From contig CM060856.1 of the NCBI GenBank assembly GCA_030737835.1, positions 8,597,670 to 8,661,669 of the forward strand: a stretch of DNA of 64,000 bases. The letters are read 5' to 3'. Made by a program: the position numbers and the translations under genes. The notes below the pieces were generated by a model. The model saw only the letters and a list, made by a program, of their open reading frames with translations, searched no databases and was not told where the DNA came from. Numbering within the stretch: the stretch's first letter is position 1; the number at the start of each line of letters is the position of its first letter. Of the stretch, positions 27,101-39,623 are shown piece after piece. The stretch comes from Acorus gramineus. Taxonomy: Eukaryota; Streptophyta; Magnoliopsida; Acorales; Acoraceae.

Positions 27101-30100
27101 GAGATATTTTAAATGCTATGCAAACTCATGTAGTTCAATTTCAAGTAGAACAGTGGCAAACAAATATAGAGCCAATCATGCATGCAAGTACAAAACAACA
27201 TGGCTACGAGGCAAATCTGACATGCAATCAGTTCCATGCATAACAATATTGAAGAAAGATAAAAGTACACATACCAGAAGGCTCTCTATAAAGGCGCATA
27301 TGACTTTGACTTGGTTACATGAATGACAAAATGACATAGTGGCAATTCTTCAAATGTCTAAATTTAGTTTTTTAGGTCACCAATTTTATTAGGATCCATA
27401 GAGCTCTCAATTAGAGATAGATGGTATGCATCGGGCTTTTTGAAATAACCTAATTGTCCAGTTGTCAAGAGTAAAACCTGACCTGGCTTGTTGAGATGCT
27501 TTCTGGGACTTTGACATGCTTTATGTGATGGGCATCATGCAATGATTATAATAGGTTTCAGTTTTGAGTTTATGTGTGATTGTATAGATATGTCAGAATG
27601 ATGTTGTTTCAAGTAGTTTTATATTGTATGTTTGATGCTTAAATTTTGTTTCAATTATGTGTTTTTATATATTCCAGAGTGGGATAACATCAGGTTTTGC
27701 GGATTTCCATAGAGTGTTGGTATGAGTTTTCATTTCTAAAACTTGGACTGTGTCTGGTCAGTTAGGGGCAATATATCTTGTGTTAGCTCAGGTTCAGGGT
27801 ACGGAAACTGACACGTTGCCATTCTTCCTCACAATGTTCACACAATAACCAAATTTATATGCAGCATAAATTTTGGATGAATGGCATCATAAGTAATGCT
27901 ATCTCCAAAAAAAAAAAAAGTTGCTTAATAATTGATATACATGTTAATATTGATCAACACTGCAACTTATGTAATAAAGAATCTGTTAGGGTGCCTTCTT
28001 ATCATGGAGTAACCTGTTTGGGTCCTTGTTTCATCAGGAGAGCCCTCCTCTACTCGGTTCTCATTTTCTATTGTTTGTTCGTAGCTTGGTTTTGTTTTTT
28101 TTCCTCCTAATTTGGGCTTCCCCTTTAATTATATATATTTGAAGGGTGTATGCCTACCGTTATCATAAAAAAAATTGTAATAAAGAATCTAATATAAATC
28201 AAAAGGCAGAATATAGAAATAAAAATAAATAAAAAAGAACCAATAATATTAGATGCTGATAAATGTACATTAAAAATTGGAAACAGGAACATTATCGACA
28301 TATTACTAGAATTCAGCCAAAATAAACCATTTAAATAAAATCTACTTAGACAATAAGCTACAATCAACATGCACACCTTTAACATGGAATCACTCATTAA
28401 AAGCTCTTCCGCAACCAGTTCAAATTCTGAGACTGGGTAGTCAGACAATCCAAAGGTTATGCTCCCTCCATCAAGTACACTAATATGGCCTCGCACCTTC
28501 ATAACCAAATATCTGTAAGATGAGAGAAAAAGCGAGAACCACATTGCTAGAACATCAATGGCCACATCTATATTATTTAAAAATCCACACTTTTGATATG
28601 CATAGTATCATTGAATTTAACCTTCCATGGTTAATTAACCTTCAATGGTCCCATCTTTTTACACCATAATAGAATCTGATGAATTTAGAGAGTCAATTCA
28701 GATGGAGAGAAAACATTTAGGCCTTGTAAGAGAGAAAGATAAATTTTATCAGACAAACTCACAGGATAAAAGTGCATATCGCAATGAGAGAGAAAAAATT
28801 CCATAAGAAAAAGTAATAGGACAACTTGTTGAATATAGTTTATAAAAAAAACATTAACAAAATAATAACACATTTTTCTTCAAAATAATAATAATAATAG
28901 TGCAGTTTGTAAAAATCAAAATGCAACTCCATTTTAGCATGAATTGCCAACGAATTATGACATGTCCAAAATAAAGAACATGTGGGCCTTACACAAAAGA
29001 AAAAAGTAAAGTGCACATCCAAGAATACAGCCTGCCCATAGTGAAAGACCTATCATATATTCCTTGATATAAGCATTATTATCGTCAATTCGTCATACTT
29101 AGATATTAATTCATAACCACTTGCTTACAAAACATTTCAGGACATAATGAGAAACTGGTGCCATTATGTTTCGATGGATGGGCACTTATGGAGAAAAATG
29201 TTCAAGCAGCCATTCCCTCAGATGGCTACACCAATTAGTTTCATCTCTTTTTAAAAAGGTTCATAATTAAGTATTCTATGAGTTGAAAGTTTCATACTTT
29301 CAAAAACAAATGGAACAATCTGCAGATCTAAATCGTATGGTAGTTAGAAATTAAGCATAAAGCTATTCCACAATTCTTTATTGATATCTGAGGATGAATA
29401 CATATAGCCTGGTTACAATAATGAGAGAATTATTGAAGTCATTCCTCCATTCTCTGAACCCCCAAGACCTTGATCTCAATTCATAAAACAAGATGCTTCA
29501 ATATGCAATTTCAATATGCAATAGAAAACAAAACACTTTACGATTGACCCTGTATTAGGTTTTAAATTCTATATCTTGCTGAATATAGTATCCAATCATA
29601 TCGGTTTTAGATTCAAATTGTCTGAAAACCATCTTATGCAGATTGGAGAAAATTGTGAAAGAAAATGATAGATGATTATATAATAAATCAGCCTTCAAAA
29701 AAACCATCTTATGCAGGTGTTACAGACATCAAATAATCAAGGACAAGCTTTTAAGAATGTGGATCATCTTGGTTGATTTGAGTCTGGGATGAACTAAAAA
29801 GGGTTAAAAGTCAGAGTGTCAAATAATATAACCAGATCTATCTGCAATGTTAAGCAACCATAGAGAAAAAAAGGAGGAAGCTTGAAACCTTCTCTGAGAA
29901 GTGGAATTTTCATTAAGAGAGAGAGAGAGAGAGAGAGATGTACCGTGCTTACAATAATCAGGAATAACAACAGGAGTTCAAAAAAGAAAATCAGATCAAA
30001 CAAGTGACACAGGCAAAAGTTTCTTACACATGCATATAAAAATAGATATGCATCAATCACCAACATATGGTAAGATGAAATGAGTCAACCAACCTGCACT

Positions 30101-33100
30101 CTGGTCCAGAGTAGAGGAACCAAAGCTTTAGCATTGTTCTCCACATAAACATTTGACCAAAGAGGGCGAGTAGGGAAGTCCAACAGTGGAGTTTCTGTCA
30201 GTGTTGTAATATTTTCATTGCTAACTCTCAGGCTAAGTAGCACGTTATCATATGTTGTACCAGCTGCACCCGCATTCCCAGGACAGCCTATACTCTCACC
30301 ACCTGGTCCAGAACTAAATTATGATGATGATTGCAGGGAATAGAAATCTCCTTAAAAATCATTCCATTGCAAGTAATACATCTAAAAACCTTTAACTCAG
30401 AAAAGCAGGTCTTGAATGTTCTTTTGATTGTATGTTGTAACGTTCATATGACTAAAAAATCCCCTAAATTTATCAAGCACAGCACTATATATATTCACAA
30501 AAGTAGGACAAGTCCTTCATACAATCATTGACTTGAGAAAATATTATTAAATATATGATGTATTATCTTGAATCTGTATATTTTATTTCACAAAACACTA
30601 AAAAACATAATTCTAATATTGTTTTGTTTCGATAAACGACAAATTCATCATCAATAGAAAGTAATTAAATCAAAGGTAAAAAAAAAAAATTTCCTTTGCA
30701 TCTCAGTCAATTATTTGATTAACAAAAAAAACATAAGCTAACCTAGAAAGTCCATAGCGCTCAATCATTCAACAGACCTAAATGTGAAACATATAACAAA
30801 AGGTCAACTGATGCTCCTAATCCATCAACTAGAGTACAAAGTCAAACTTGGTTGTTTTCATTTAAATCATCCCTTTTTACAGTCTTATTCTAGCCAGTTC
30901 TGAGAAGCCAACAATTCCAGTTTTCAGCAAGACTAACTGACCTAAATGTGAAAAAATATAACAAAAGGTCAAACGGATGCTCCTAGTCCATCAACTAGAG
31001 TAAAAAGTCAAACTTGGTTGTTTTCATTTAAATCATCCCTTTTTAAAGTCTTATTCTAGCCAGTTATGAGAAGCCAACAGGTCCAGTTTTCTGCAAGACA
31101 CCAAGCTTAGAGTTAAAAAGTCTGATTGAATGATGTTGTTTTCTTTTAGATCAATGTCGTGCAAGCCCAAAGAACAAGAAACATACAACCGTAAAGAATT
31201 ACTTTATATATTGTATTGTAGTTTGACTCAAATTATCAGGTGTTGTCAGAAATAAAGCTCCTCCCCCACCCAACGAGAGTGTAACTAGACTTATTTTCTT
31301 GTGCAAAATCATTCGTGGAAAGAGTACGTCATTTTGTACAGATATGTTCATTTCTTATGCCTGATTAATTATTTGTACTTAAAATTCTTCATACCAATCT
31401 ATAAATATAGATTTCTAGTTTTATAATCATGTAGTTGGACATAAAATGTACCATGCATATATTATGCTTTCTTTATTCGGAAAGGGCATGGGATGCCGTT
31501 CATATTGGCAAGAATCTCACAATGAACGAGGAAAAATTCAAAATTATAATGCATCAGTCTTGGTGATTAAGCACATGTGCAATAAAGCTAATATAAAAGA
31601 CTTGAGCCAAAACAAAACAAAAAAAAGGAGTATTGTAGCATGCACAGGTTCAGATAATGAAATTTTGAAACAGGGCTCACCTCAATAATTAACTGGAAAG
31701 CAAAAACAATAAACCAAGATAACTACCTTATACATGGAATAGAACATTTATTATATGGTCATATTTGTGCATAAAAAGCTGCATTATTTAATGGTCATAC
31801 ATTCAATTCATATAATTTTTAGATGGATGGAGATGAACTGAACATATGTACATTTTGCCATCAAAAGCTGAAAAGGTATAAAGGTTCAGATTTTGATTTA
31901 AACATTGTGATCGTTCCCATCCACAGAATATAATTCATACATTTCATATATGTATAATTTGTGTCCTATCTAAAAAATGCACAATAAATGGTAAATGGTT
32001 CATACTGCATTTTGACAATTTAAAGTTACGAGCAATCAATAAAGTTTAATTTTGAACTTCTCAATAGATTATGATAGGGAATAAATGCTTAAAACTTCCA
32101 TACACAAATATGCAGTCAGAACAAACCATGCCCAATGATTTTTACATCTTGTTTGCTGTAACAGTTCAATGATATCCTTCCACCACCACCTCCACCCCAG
32201 CCTCGTCCACCAGCAGCGCTGATAACACCATTTCCCCTTCTAAAACATCAGATACAGTAATATGAATGTTAGAGTACAAGATTCCGACCAAATTTTGCAA
32301 AAACTACATCACTGCAATCTTTGAATCTTATACTTATTTTAACTGTTTAAATCTATGAAGCATTGATCAAACAAATATTCGTATTTACTCCACATCATAA
32401 GAACAATAATCTAATGGAACGTTATTTTCCATGTTCTACAAATAAAAAAACAGGAGCAAGAATGAAAAAAATTGAACAGGAGTAAGAATGAATACAGAAC
32501 ATTATGACATAGAGCAAACAGTTAGTGAAGTAATCAAACGTTTTTAAACCCTCCTCTGCAGGTTTACAACTATGACATGAAATCATTTTAATTTCACACA
32601 CAATATGCAAATTCTGAACCCTTCTTATTATTAAAAAAACAATGTGTTTAATAACTAATTGGACTCCTCATTAAGCCCCTGCATGTGATATAATGGACAC
32701 TAATTGATTTCAAGCTTTCATAAAATTGAATAACCTTATGATCTGGATCAATACACATGATATTTATGAAACATACGTAGAAACTTTGTACGTTTTCGCG
32801 GTTCAACGAAGCTCGGTTTATAGCATGTAACAGATTTTATTAATGTACATTTACACCTTTAGCATCCGTATGGTTGTTTCCCCCACTGCCCTCCACGTGT
32901 ATTTTTCACCTAAAACAACAGTTTTGCATAATATGGAAGCTTATTGCAAAAAAAAAAAATTCTGATCAACTGAAGAAATTTAGTTCATAGTTCACCTGAC
33001 AACCACGAAACAGGTGTCCACAAAAGTTTATGTCAAGCAAAAACACAAATTACTTTCAGCGAGTTGTACAGATATGGCATGTCAGATCACTTACCACTCT

Positions 33101-34040
33101 TATTCTATTAAAATACTATTTTACCAGTGGCTTGGTTGCATTATTAACAAAAATATGGAACAAGGAAAACCAAATAGGAAATATTTAAACACACTCACAG
33201 TCTTATAGCCTCAATAATGATGCTACCACCAGATCCACCTCCTCCCTTAAGCCCTCCTTCACCTCCCTCTGCAGTAATGGATCCATCTAAGTGAATTGAA
33301 TCTGTCAATTTAAGCATGATCCTTCCACCTCCATCCCCTCCATAATGCTTTTCTCCAGATGTTCTGCCCCCTTTGCTTCCATAACTCCATGGTTCAGACA
33401 AGCTTGACCAAGCATAGACATCCCCACCCCAAAGATTTGTTTGATTACTCCTCAAACAGGAAGCACCACGGCCGCCATAGCCACCACCAGCTCCATCATG
33501 ACTAATAGGCGTACCACTAGTCTGTGGAGGTGGTGGTCCACCTAGAGCGGTGGTGTTTATGGAAGCGTATTTTTCCAGCATCAGATTAGTGGCATTAACA
33601 ACTATGGAGCCTGCAATAATGCTTGCATGTTGACCAACTGTAATGTTTCCTGACACTTTGAAAGTCAGTGAACAGCCTTTCACAGGGCATTCAATTGTCA
33701 CATGTTCAGAGATCAACAGGTTTCCTGATCCAAAAATATACTGATCCTCAATAAAATACAAACTTGAAATCAGTGAGCAAGTTGTGTTCAATGAACCAAC
33801 ACCTTCCAAGTCCTCACAAGTAGTAGGACTTTTTCTACGGGATAGTGTGGATGACTTATGAAGGCAGTCAAGAGCACCTATTTCTCTGCCCAAACCTACA
33901 AGTGGTCTAGAATGGTTCTGCAATAGGGCTTGTGTTTCCAATCCCTCACATGCATACCCCCAATTGAAAAGAATCGTGGATGTGAACAGCAATGGTAATA
34001 ATATGTGCCAAACGGAGTATCCCTTGCTTGGCATGACCAT
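13166..34040 (-). CDS. Large glycine-rich multi-pass membrane protein, 22 exons, unknown function (AT5G11700/AT5G47020/AT4G32920 family)
   Basis: Exons from the start: 33199-34040, 32127-32239, 30094-30302, 28377-28496, 25345-25473, 25127-25252, 24431-24483, 24244-24343, 23537-23654, 23152-23364, 21371-21695, 20569-20662, 17695-17803, 16920-17188, 16673-16800, 15929-16163, 15285-15473, 14898-15184, 14555-14762, 14238-14477, 13693-13778, 13166-13313. All phases agree and give 4341 nt, 1446 residues, close to the ~1,450-1,480 I recall for Arabidopsis relatives. Residues 1-30 look like a signal peptide. A long extracellular part has glycine-rich blocks and paired cysteines (GGDGGGRI, GGGGGGGGRVHFHW, CPKGLYGTFCHEC). 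Hydrophobic segments lie near 886-905, in exon 20 (1290-1369) and in the last exon (WWVLPAILAVIKIL). A conserved cytoplasmic-looking block contains AYEWWEGSVHSILSVL, SEYDHACLRSCRSRALY and FFLGGDERR. The function of the family is not established to my knowledge. Introns are long, AT-rich and contain retroposon debris. The start could also be the second ATG, two codons in. Confidence 0.9.
17807..17980. repeat. Perfect 87-bp tandem duplication in intron 12 of the glycine-rich gene
   Basis: 17807-17893 and 17894-17980 are identical 87-bp units starting AATGCATCAAGCCATCACAT. The array abuts the splice acceptor of exon 13 (the AG is at 17804-17805), so the duplicated segment covers the likely branch-point area. 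Confidence 0.92.
18091..18118. repeat. (AT)14 microsatellite
   Basis: An uninterrupted run of AT dinucleotides within intron 12 of the glycine-rich gene. Likely to vary in length. Confidence 0.9.
18177..18358. repeat. 91-bp tandem duplication in intron 12
   Basis: Two head-to-tail copies (18177-18267 and from 18268) begin CTTGGGTTCTTTTGATTTTA and differ at only a few positions, such as GCAAGG versus GCGAAG and TTCGTG versus TTTGTG. The array lies just upstream of the retroposon-like tail at about 18360-18495. Confidence 0.88.
18360..18495 (+). mobile_element. Probable LINE-type 3' tail (short fragment)
   Basis: The stretch reads like the 3' end of a plant non-LTR retrotransposon: T-rich sequence with AGGAGATCCTCGTCTCC and TTTCTAATTAATAAGACTG, ending in an A-rich tail (TTCAAAAAATAAAAAAAC). 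No coding part remains. Assignment is by general appearance only. Confidence 0.35.
25880..26260 (-). mobile_element. Probable 5'-truncated retroposon (LINE-like) in intron 4, minus strand
   Basis: Read on the minus strand this ends TTTTAATAAATT, a G run, GGTAGGGTGCCTACTGTTTT, CTCA and then a run of about 14 A. That is the arrangement of a polyadenylated retroposon 3' end. Two C-runs of about 13-18 bases lie at 25917-25932 and 26079-26088. No reverse-transcriptase frame remains. I did not find a clear target duplication, so the 5' limit is approximate. Confidence 0.45.
26600..26945. other. GC-rich foreign-looking patch in intron 4
   Basis: A C+T-rich block (CTCCTCCTCC-type) is followed by GCCC/GGCCC-rich DNA (TGTTGGGCCCTTCC, AGCTCATGGGCCAGC). 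It differs sharply in composition from the AT-rich intron around it. The open frames across it are low-complexity and I do not call them genes. It is probably transposon-derived, of unknown class. Confidence 0.4.
28000..28172 (+). mobile_element. Possible LINE-like 3' tail in intron 4
   Basis: A T-rich stretch with GTTCGTAGCTTGGTTTTG and GGGCTTCCCCTTTAATTATA ends GTGTATGCCTACCGTTATCA followed by a short A run. That pattern is typical of plant non-LTR element ends. It holds no coding sequence. Confidence 0.35.
29916..29938. repeat. (GA)n microsatellite, intron 3
   Basis: A run of about eleven AG/GA units within intron 3 of the glycine-rich gene. Confidence 0.85.
30775..31102. repeat. 164-bp tandem duplication in intron 2 of the glycine-rich gene
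   Basis: 30775-30938 and 30939 to about 31102 are two head-to-tail copies beginning GACCTAAATGTGAAA. Both contain AACTTGGTTGTTTTCATTTA and TCTTATTCTAGCCAGTT. They differ at roughly ten positions, so this duplication is older than the perfect 87-bp one. Confidence 0.88.
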
Positions 34041-34051
34041 TACAGAAGCAT
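34040..34051 (-). promoter_or_regulatory. Four-codon upstream ORF overlapping the start codon of the glycine-rich gene
   Basis: In the leader of the 22-exon gene, ATG CTT CTG TAA runs from 34051 to 34040. The final A of its stop is the A of the main ATG (TAATG), a one-base overlap. Such overlaps can force termination-reinitiation or leaky scanning, so this may tune translation. A second in-frame ATG lies two codons into the main frame. Confidence 0.6.
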
Positions 34052-35440
34052 TGCAACTGCTGGAGAACTGAAGATATCTTGAATGTAAGCACTCAACAGC
34101 CCCAAAAAACTACAGACCCATTCAGAGTCGGTAATTTAGTCCTACTTCATCACATTCTTTGTATAAAACATCATCCGAAATCAGATCCCTCTGTAAGAAA
34201 GATCAAGCCAAGCTAGTTCTGGAAAATGCTTCATGGAGGATAAGTTTGATTTCCCTCACTGACAGACCTGATTAAGACATGAAAAACCGAATTAGAGCAG
34301 GAATAACCATAATTTTCATGTTCGAAATGAACAAAAGATATGAAATAAGCACTAATAAACATATTTTCATGCTCAAAAAGAAATAAGATATGAAAGAATC
34401 ATCAAGATATTCAAGACAAACTACAAATAGACAATGAAATGCCAAATTATAGAAAAATCAGTAATATTAAGGGATAGTTAGCTGTATGTCATGTAACAAC
34501 GGATGGACGTAAATCCTATTTTTTGTAACAAACACCCTTCTACTGGCAACAAAGAATGCAAGATTTGTCTAAATGGAATCACATAAGATCTGATTAACAA
34601 TATGTAACAGGCTAAAATGGTGTATATCAACCGTGCAACTTTGGCAATTAAAAGCCCCATTTGCTTCAAGCACGTGAAAACTTTGTGTTACCAACTTACC
34701 ATCTATCAAATTTCTATTTTAGCCTGTCCCCAAAAGCTTTTGATAATTATCATTCTCATATGACTGCACATTCAAACAACATAACCTGATTGAACAGACT
34801 AACAAAGCAAAGCTCGCCTAAGTAAAGCATACACTTTATATATCTTCATTATTAAACTGACAAAAGGTATGTATGTAAAGTTCTTTACAGTCTGATTTTT
34901 TTCTTATACTGCTGTTAGATTGACATAACCTCCCCACCCACAGTATCCTGTATCTTCAGAAATGAATGACTCATCATAGATAACGGTGATCAAGTAAAAA
35001 CACTAATAAATAAAACATTGCAGTTTAGCATCCATTCTAAAAACACACATTCTCCCAACAACTGTCCCATCAACGTCCATAATAACATTGCGACATTCAT
35101 GTTATGCATTCAAGATCAACAAATACATCGAAAGCTTAAAAAAAAACATGCAATCTTCCGCAAGTAGACCTATCAACCTCCACGAAACACCACCAAATCA
35201 TGCATTCAACATCAAAGAATCCATGACAAAGAAGTAAAAAAGTTTTAACAGAAGCACGGAAAAGGCAAGTCGATCAATACAGAGAGAGATCCGAAGCTAC
35301 CAAAGATACACATTAAATCAATATCCATCAAAGAGAGAGAGAGAGAGAGAGAGACCTCGTTCTGTTCGAGATCCAGAAAAAAACCCTAGATTTCCTCTTC
35401 TGTTGAAACGATAAAAAGGTTTTGGCGCTCTGTCGCTTTC
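34052..35440 (-). promoter_or_regulatory. 5' leader and promoter region of the glycine-rich gene
   Basis: On the minus strand a good acceptor (TTAATCAG|GTCTGTCAG) lies at 34268-34269, about 230 bases before the start codon, so a leader intron is likely. Its donor may lie near 35355, next to a (GA)n tract (35332-35354) and an AAATCTAGGGTTTTTTTC segment typical of plant leaders. A TATA box is not obvious. The borders are inferred. Confidence 0.4.
35332..35354. repeat. (GA)n tract in the 5' leader of the glycine-rich gene
   Basis: About eleven GA units. On the coding (minus) strand this is a (CT)n pyrimidine tract, common in plant 5' leaders. Confidence 0.85.
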
Positions 35441-37224
35441 TCTCCTCCCCTGGTTCGTCTTGGACCCCAAGTAAAGCTGTTTATGTTATAATTGCGTTGG
35501 TTAATGCCTTCATTTATTGTCTCGTTTTTACTCAAGTCCCACCTCGTCTCGCTGGCTTTCTTTTTATTTTTTTATTTAATTATTTTTTATTTTTCTTTAT
35601 AACGCTACAATAACAGTAGTCGTGAATGACTCCATTTTCCAAGTCGGCCTTCACTTTTATAAAATTTCGAGAATACCTGTCTCCGTCACGTAATCCATCC
35701 CAGCGACTGCGGATGAGATCCTCCGCGTTGGGTACCAAATAGACCTCGACTTTGCCCATGTTTGGATTAAGAAAAGAAGAGAAAATAAATGGGTATAATA
35801 TAAAAAAAAAAATTAAAGTTGTTTGAATGATTGAAATAAGTGAGAATTTATGTACGAGAATAAACAAGTATAAAATGATATATGGATTTTTTGAAATTAT
35901 TTTATTTTTTGTTATTTGATCCAAAAAAATATGTGGGTCCACTGTCAAATCAATTGTCACCACCTTTTATAAATCAATTGTCAAATCAACTATTATCAAT
36001 TTTTCATCTTTTATAAATTTTTCTCCACACTTTATTCACATTTACCCTAACAATAAAAACTTTATTATTATGTTTTTCAATGAAAATAATTCAAAACACA
36101 GTCAAACACAAAATCATTTATTCTTATTTATAAAAATAACTTAATTCTCTATTCAAACGGGAGATGGTTCACTTAAGTCGAATAATTATTTGAAAAATAA
36201 AAAATTGAGTGATGCGTAGGGGCGTTTAAATTGGTTTTTCAGGACACCACGTCAGGATAAGCAGGTCTATTTCTTTGAAGCGTTGTTTTAATGCGTTTCA
36301 AAAACCAAGAAAAATAGTCTTTGACTGCCACCTCTCTCCTTAAAACGCAAAAACTAAAATTATGTGTAGATGAGAGATAAAGTTTAGTGGCGTTTTCAAA
36401 CACAAAAGCCAGCTAAACACATTGTCAAATTAACCCTTAAACATTTAGTTTATTTTTTATAAATAAAAATATTTTTTAAATTTTTTTAAAAAATCATTTC
36501 ACGTTCTCACAACACATTTCATATCATACACATATTCTCATACATAAATTATTCGTACACGTAGAGTTGTCTTTTAAAAATCATAAATATTATCAATTAG
36601 ACTATCATTCTTCACTTTATTTGTTTACATTTTTAATAAAAATATATACCTAAATAAAAAAAACATTTTTCCTATATAATTTATTACATCCATCCAGAGC
36701 AAAAAACTCTGAAAGACATAAATCGAGAGTCTCCTTAACCGACGATGAAAAGACGAGGTCCATGTATTAGACCGAAAGTCCATGTGGGGCTCCAAGTTTG
36801 ACCGACAGGTGTCGGGGTCGCGGGCCCCAGCAGAGGAAGATCCTACCGTTGAAAGTTGAAACTGGTTCCACCAACCCATCAGTCTTCACCCGTACATCCG
36901 ATGGACTATTTTCCCTTAAAGGACCACCGTGAACTACCCATTCAATGTCGGCCCCGACGGTTCACTGACGACGAAAATTGTGATATGGGTCGAAAAGGAC
37001 GGTTTTAAATTTAATAAAAGAATGTGACACTGTGACAACGATTATTTGTTTTTTTGAACGGCTGATGTTGGCCATCCAATCACGTTTGATGAAAGTGAAA
37101 CACGTGGTTGGCAACGTGTTAACCTTATTAAACTTGGACCGTTTATTATGAAACCACGTGGTTGTGATGTGATGTCGGTGGAACTTGTGAGAATTCTTTA
37201 TGTAACTGTTTTTTTCTTTTAAAG

Positions 37225-37294
37225 GACTTTATTTAAACTTGTCTCCAGTTAACATAACCGAACTTTATTTAAACTTGTCTCCAGTTAACATAAC
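37225..37294. repeat. 36-bp tandem duplication
   Basis: ACTTTATTTAAACTTGTCTC followed by CAGTTAACATAAC occurs at 37225-37258 and again at 37261-37294 with a 36-bp period. It lies immediately upstream of the candidate MITE. Confidence 0.88.
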
Positions 37295-37312
37295 ACAATG
37301 GTTTAGGATTTA

Positions 37313-37545
37313 GGATGCGTTTGATTACGCGTTTATGCAGTATTTATGATTATAGGAAACTGCGTTTACAATCGTGTAACAAAACAATTTTAATGTAACA
37401 GTTTTCTACACACAGATTTCAGACAAATAGTATCCAAAAGCTGTGATTTTAAAAAACTGAGAAAATAAGATTTCTGCAAAATCAGTTTTAAAACTCAGAT
37501 TCCTGCAGAATCAGTTTTGCAATCGCGCAACCAAACACACTCTTA
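37313..37545. mobile_element. Candidate MITE (~230 bp) with imperfect terminal inverted repeats
   Basis: The left end GGATGCGTTTGATTACGCG matches, with a few mismatches, the reverse complement of the right end CGCGCAACCAAACACACTC. The inside has repeated CAGTTTT/CTGCAGA motifs and no coding capacity. A related right end occurs near 7478-7506 (ATCGTGCAACTAAACACA). A target duplication is unclear (possibly TTAG). Confidence 0.5.
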
Positions 37546-39623
37546 GTAGTGTTATCGATAGGTCTTGGATTTTAGTCTTGACGTTGACTTACCCACCTAT
37601 TTATTGGCGATTGTTAGCGATTATTCGAAAGAATTTTTTCATGTGATTAGAACAATCAAGCGGAGATAGCCTCCCCAACTCGATCGTAAAATCAGTCACG
37701 AGGGTTCCTCCTATATATATATATATATAAAAAAAAAACTTTCTTTAAACTTTAGAGGGGTTGTTTGATTAAATTTTTTGTTTTTTATTGTCCGAAATTG
37801 TAATTATAACGGTTCAAATATCATGTGCGTCGATTTTTTTATTATTAATATCATGTTTTATCAGAGGACATCTAACAGAAACCTTTACACGAATTCTAGG
37901 GTGGCTTTGATAAAAAAAAATTTATGAGTTTGTTTCATGTGTCAGAAGCATGGTGAACATGGATTTCATTGCAACTTTTTTTTATTATTTAACCAGGTCT
38001 TGTTTTTTTTTTATTATTTGGTTTGGATTCCGTATCCTGTTAACATAAATATAGTTATATAATTAAGAATAAATTATATCTGTCTCACTGGGTATCATAA
38101 TAAGAATTTAATCTACTAGCTATTAACATATAATTATTATAGTTTATACGTATAAATAAACCTGGATTAGTGTTAATTGAACATAATATTATTTGTTTAT
38201 CCAAAGTCTTATTCCTGTAATAAATGGGGTGGGGATATAAAAATAACTTAATTACGTAGTATATGATATGATTTGAACACGTGAATCCACTTTTTACTTC
38301 TTTTTTTTTTCTTTTAAAAATAGATGTTTGTTATTCGATTTCATTGCTGAACTCGAATTATAAATTTTGAATAGGGGAATAACATAATTACACATAAAAA
38401 ATAATATATAACAGGAAAAAACAACAGGGCACCTCGGATTAGAAGAGCTATCTAACAACTGAGGCACACCATCTCCTCCTCAATTACCCCGCGAGCCTCA
38501 GACGCCCTCATTGAACATGGATCTCGCTCGCCTCGACAATGTACCTTCCCTAGTAGCGTATACTTTTTTTACTTAATTGAGAGAGCGTTTTCTTGTGACA
38601 TTGGAATCCATGTGAACATTAGTAAAAAAGGATTCCATGAACCTTCTATAAATATATTTTTCATATATATGATCTAATGATCATAAAATGAGTCTTTCTT
38701 AATTGAAGCATTTCTCCATAAAGACAATGATGGCGATAAGCAGTTGTTCTCGTTACTAAAGTCAATTTAAATGAACACAAAATATTTTCATAAATAAATT
38801 GTCTCATATGCTCATTTTGCATGGGTTTTAGGTTTTAATGTTTTGTTTCACGACTTACAAGAACTAATTGAATTTATCCCCCACGTTCATAACAAATTAA
38901 AACTTGATCATGCTATATAGTATCAGACAAAAGGATTACGGGAACACGTTAACACTTCCATAAAAACCTGACTAAACAATAAAGTTATCTAATTATTAAT
39001 GCCTCCAAAAAATGAAAAGTTGAAATGGTGAAAAATTATAAAAATAATTAAAATCCATTTTTAAAATAAAAAGGAATAATTATTCCAGTCTAGTGGTTTA
39101 ACAAGTCTCACAAAATCTTAATTTTTTGAACAGCAAGTTCAGCGCCATTTTCACAGGAAGATTAAAAGAGACAATTATTGTTAGTCGCTGAGACATTCAG
39201 GTGATATATAACATATTTAATAAAATAATATATTATTTTATGTTATTATACAACTTATTATAAAAAATATAAAAAATACATACATTTACTTTATAATCTA
39301 TGTATTTTACTAGATATTCAAATATTATTAAAAAAATTAAATCGTGTCAAGCAAAAGTGACTACATTTTATTTTTGAGAAAAACAATATGCATGCGCCTT
39401 TATATCAAAAATATATATTCATGGGCGGACACAAGAGTTGGCCGGGCTGGGATTTTGTTAAAAAAAATTTAAAATACCAGTTCAGTCCAATTTTGTTATA
39501 AACACCTCAATACCGTCTATTCCATATTTTATTAGAAAAACTTTAAAATACCAATTCAACTCATATTTTTATTAGAAAAACTTTAAAATATCATTGTTTT
39601 ATAAATGTAAATTTACCCCAAAA

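Noticed and set aside
33195-34040. Stand-alone glycine-rich wall protein of 281 residues
   Set aside because: It is exon 1 of the 22-exon gene; a good GTGAGT donor and matching downstream exon phases show it does not end there.
36625-36879. 84-residue minus-strand open frame
   Set aside because: No similarity to known proteins, mixed GC-rich and AT-rich halves, and no splice partners; it looks like chance in an intergenic patch.
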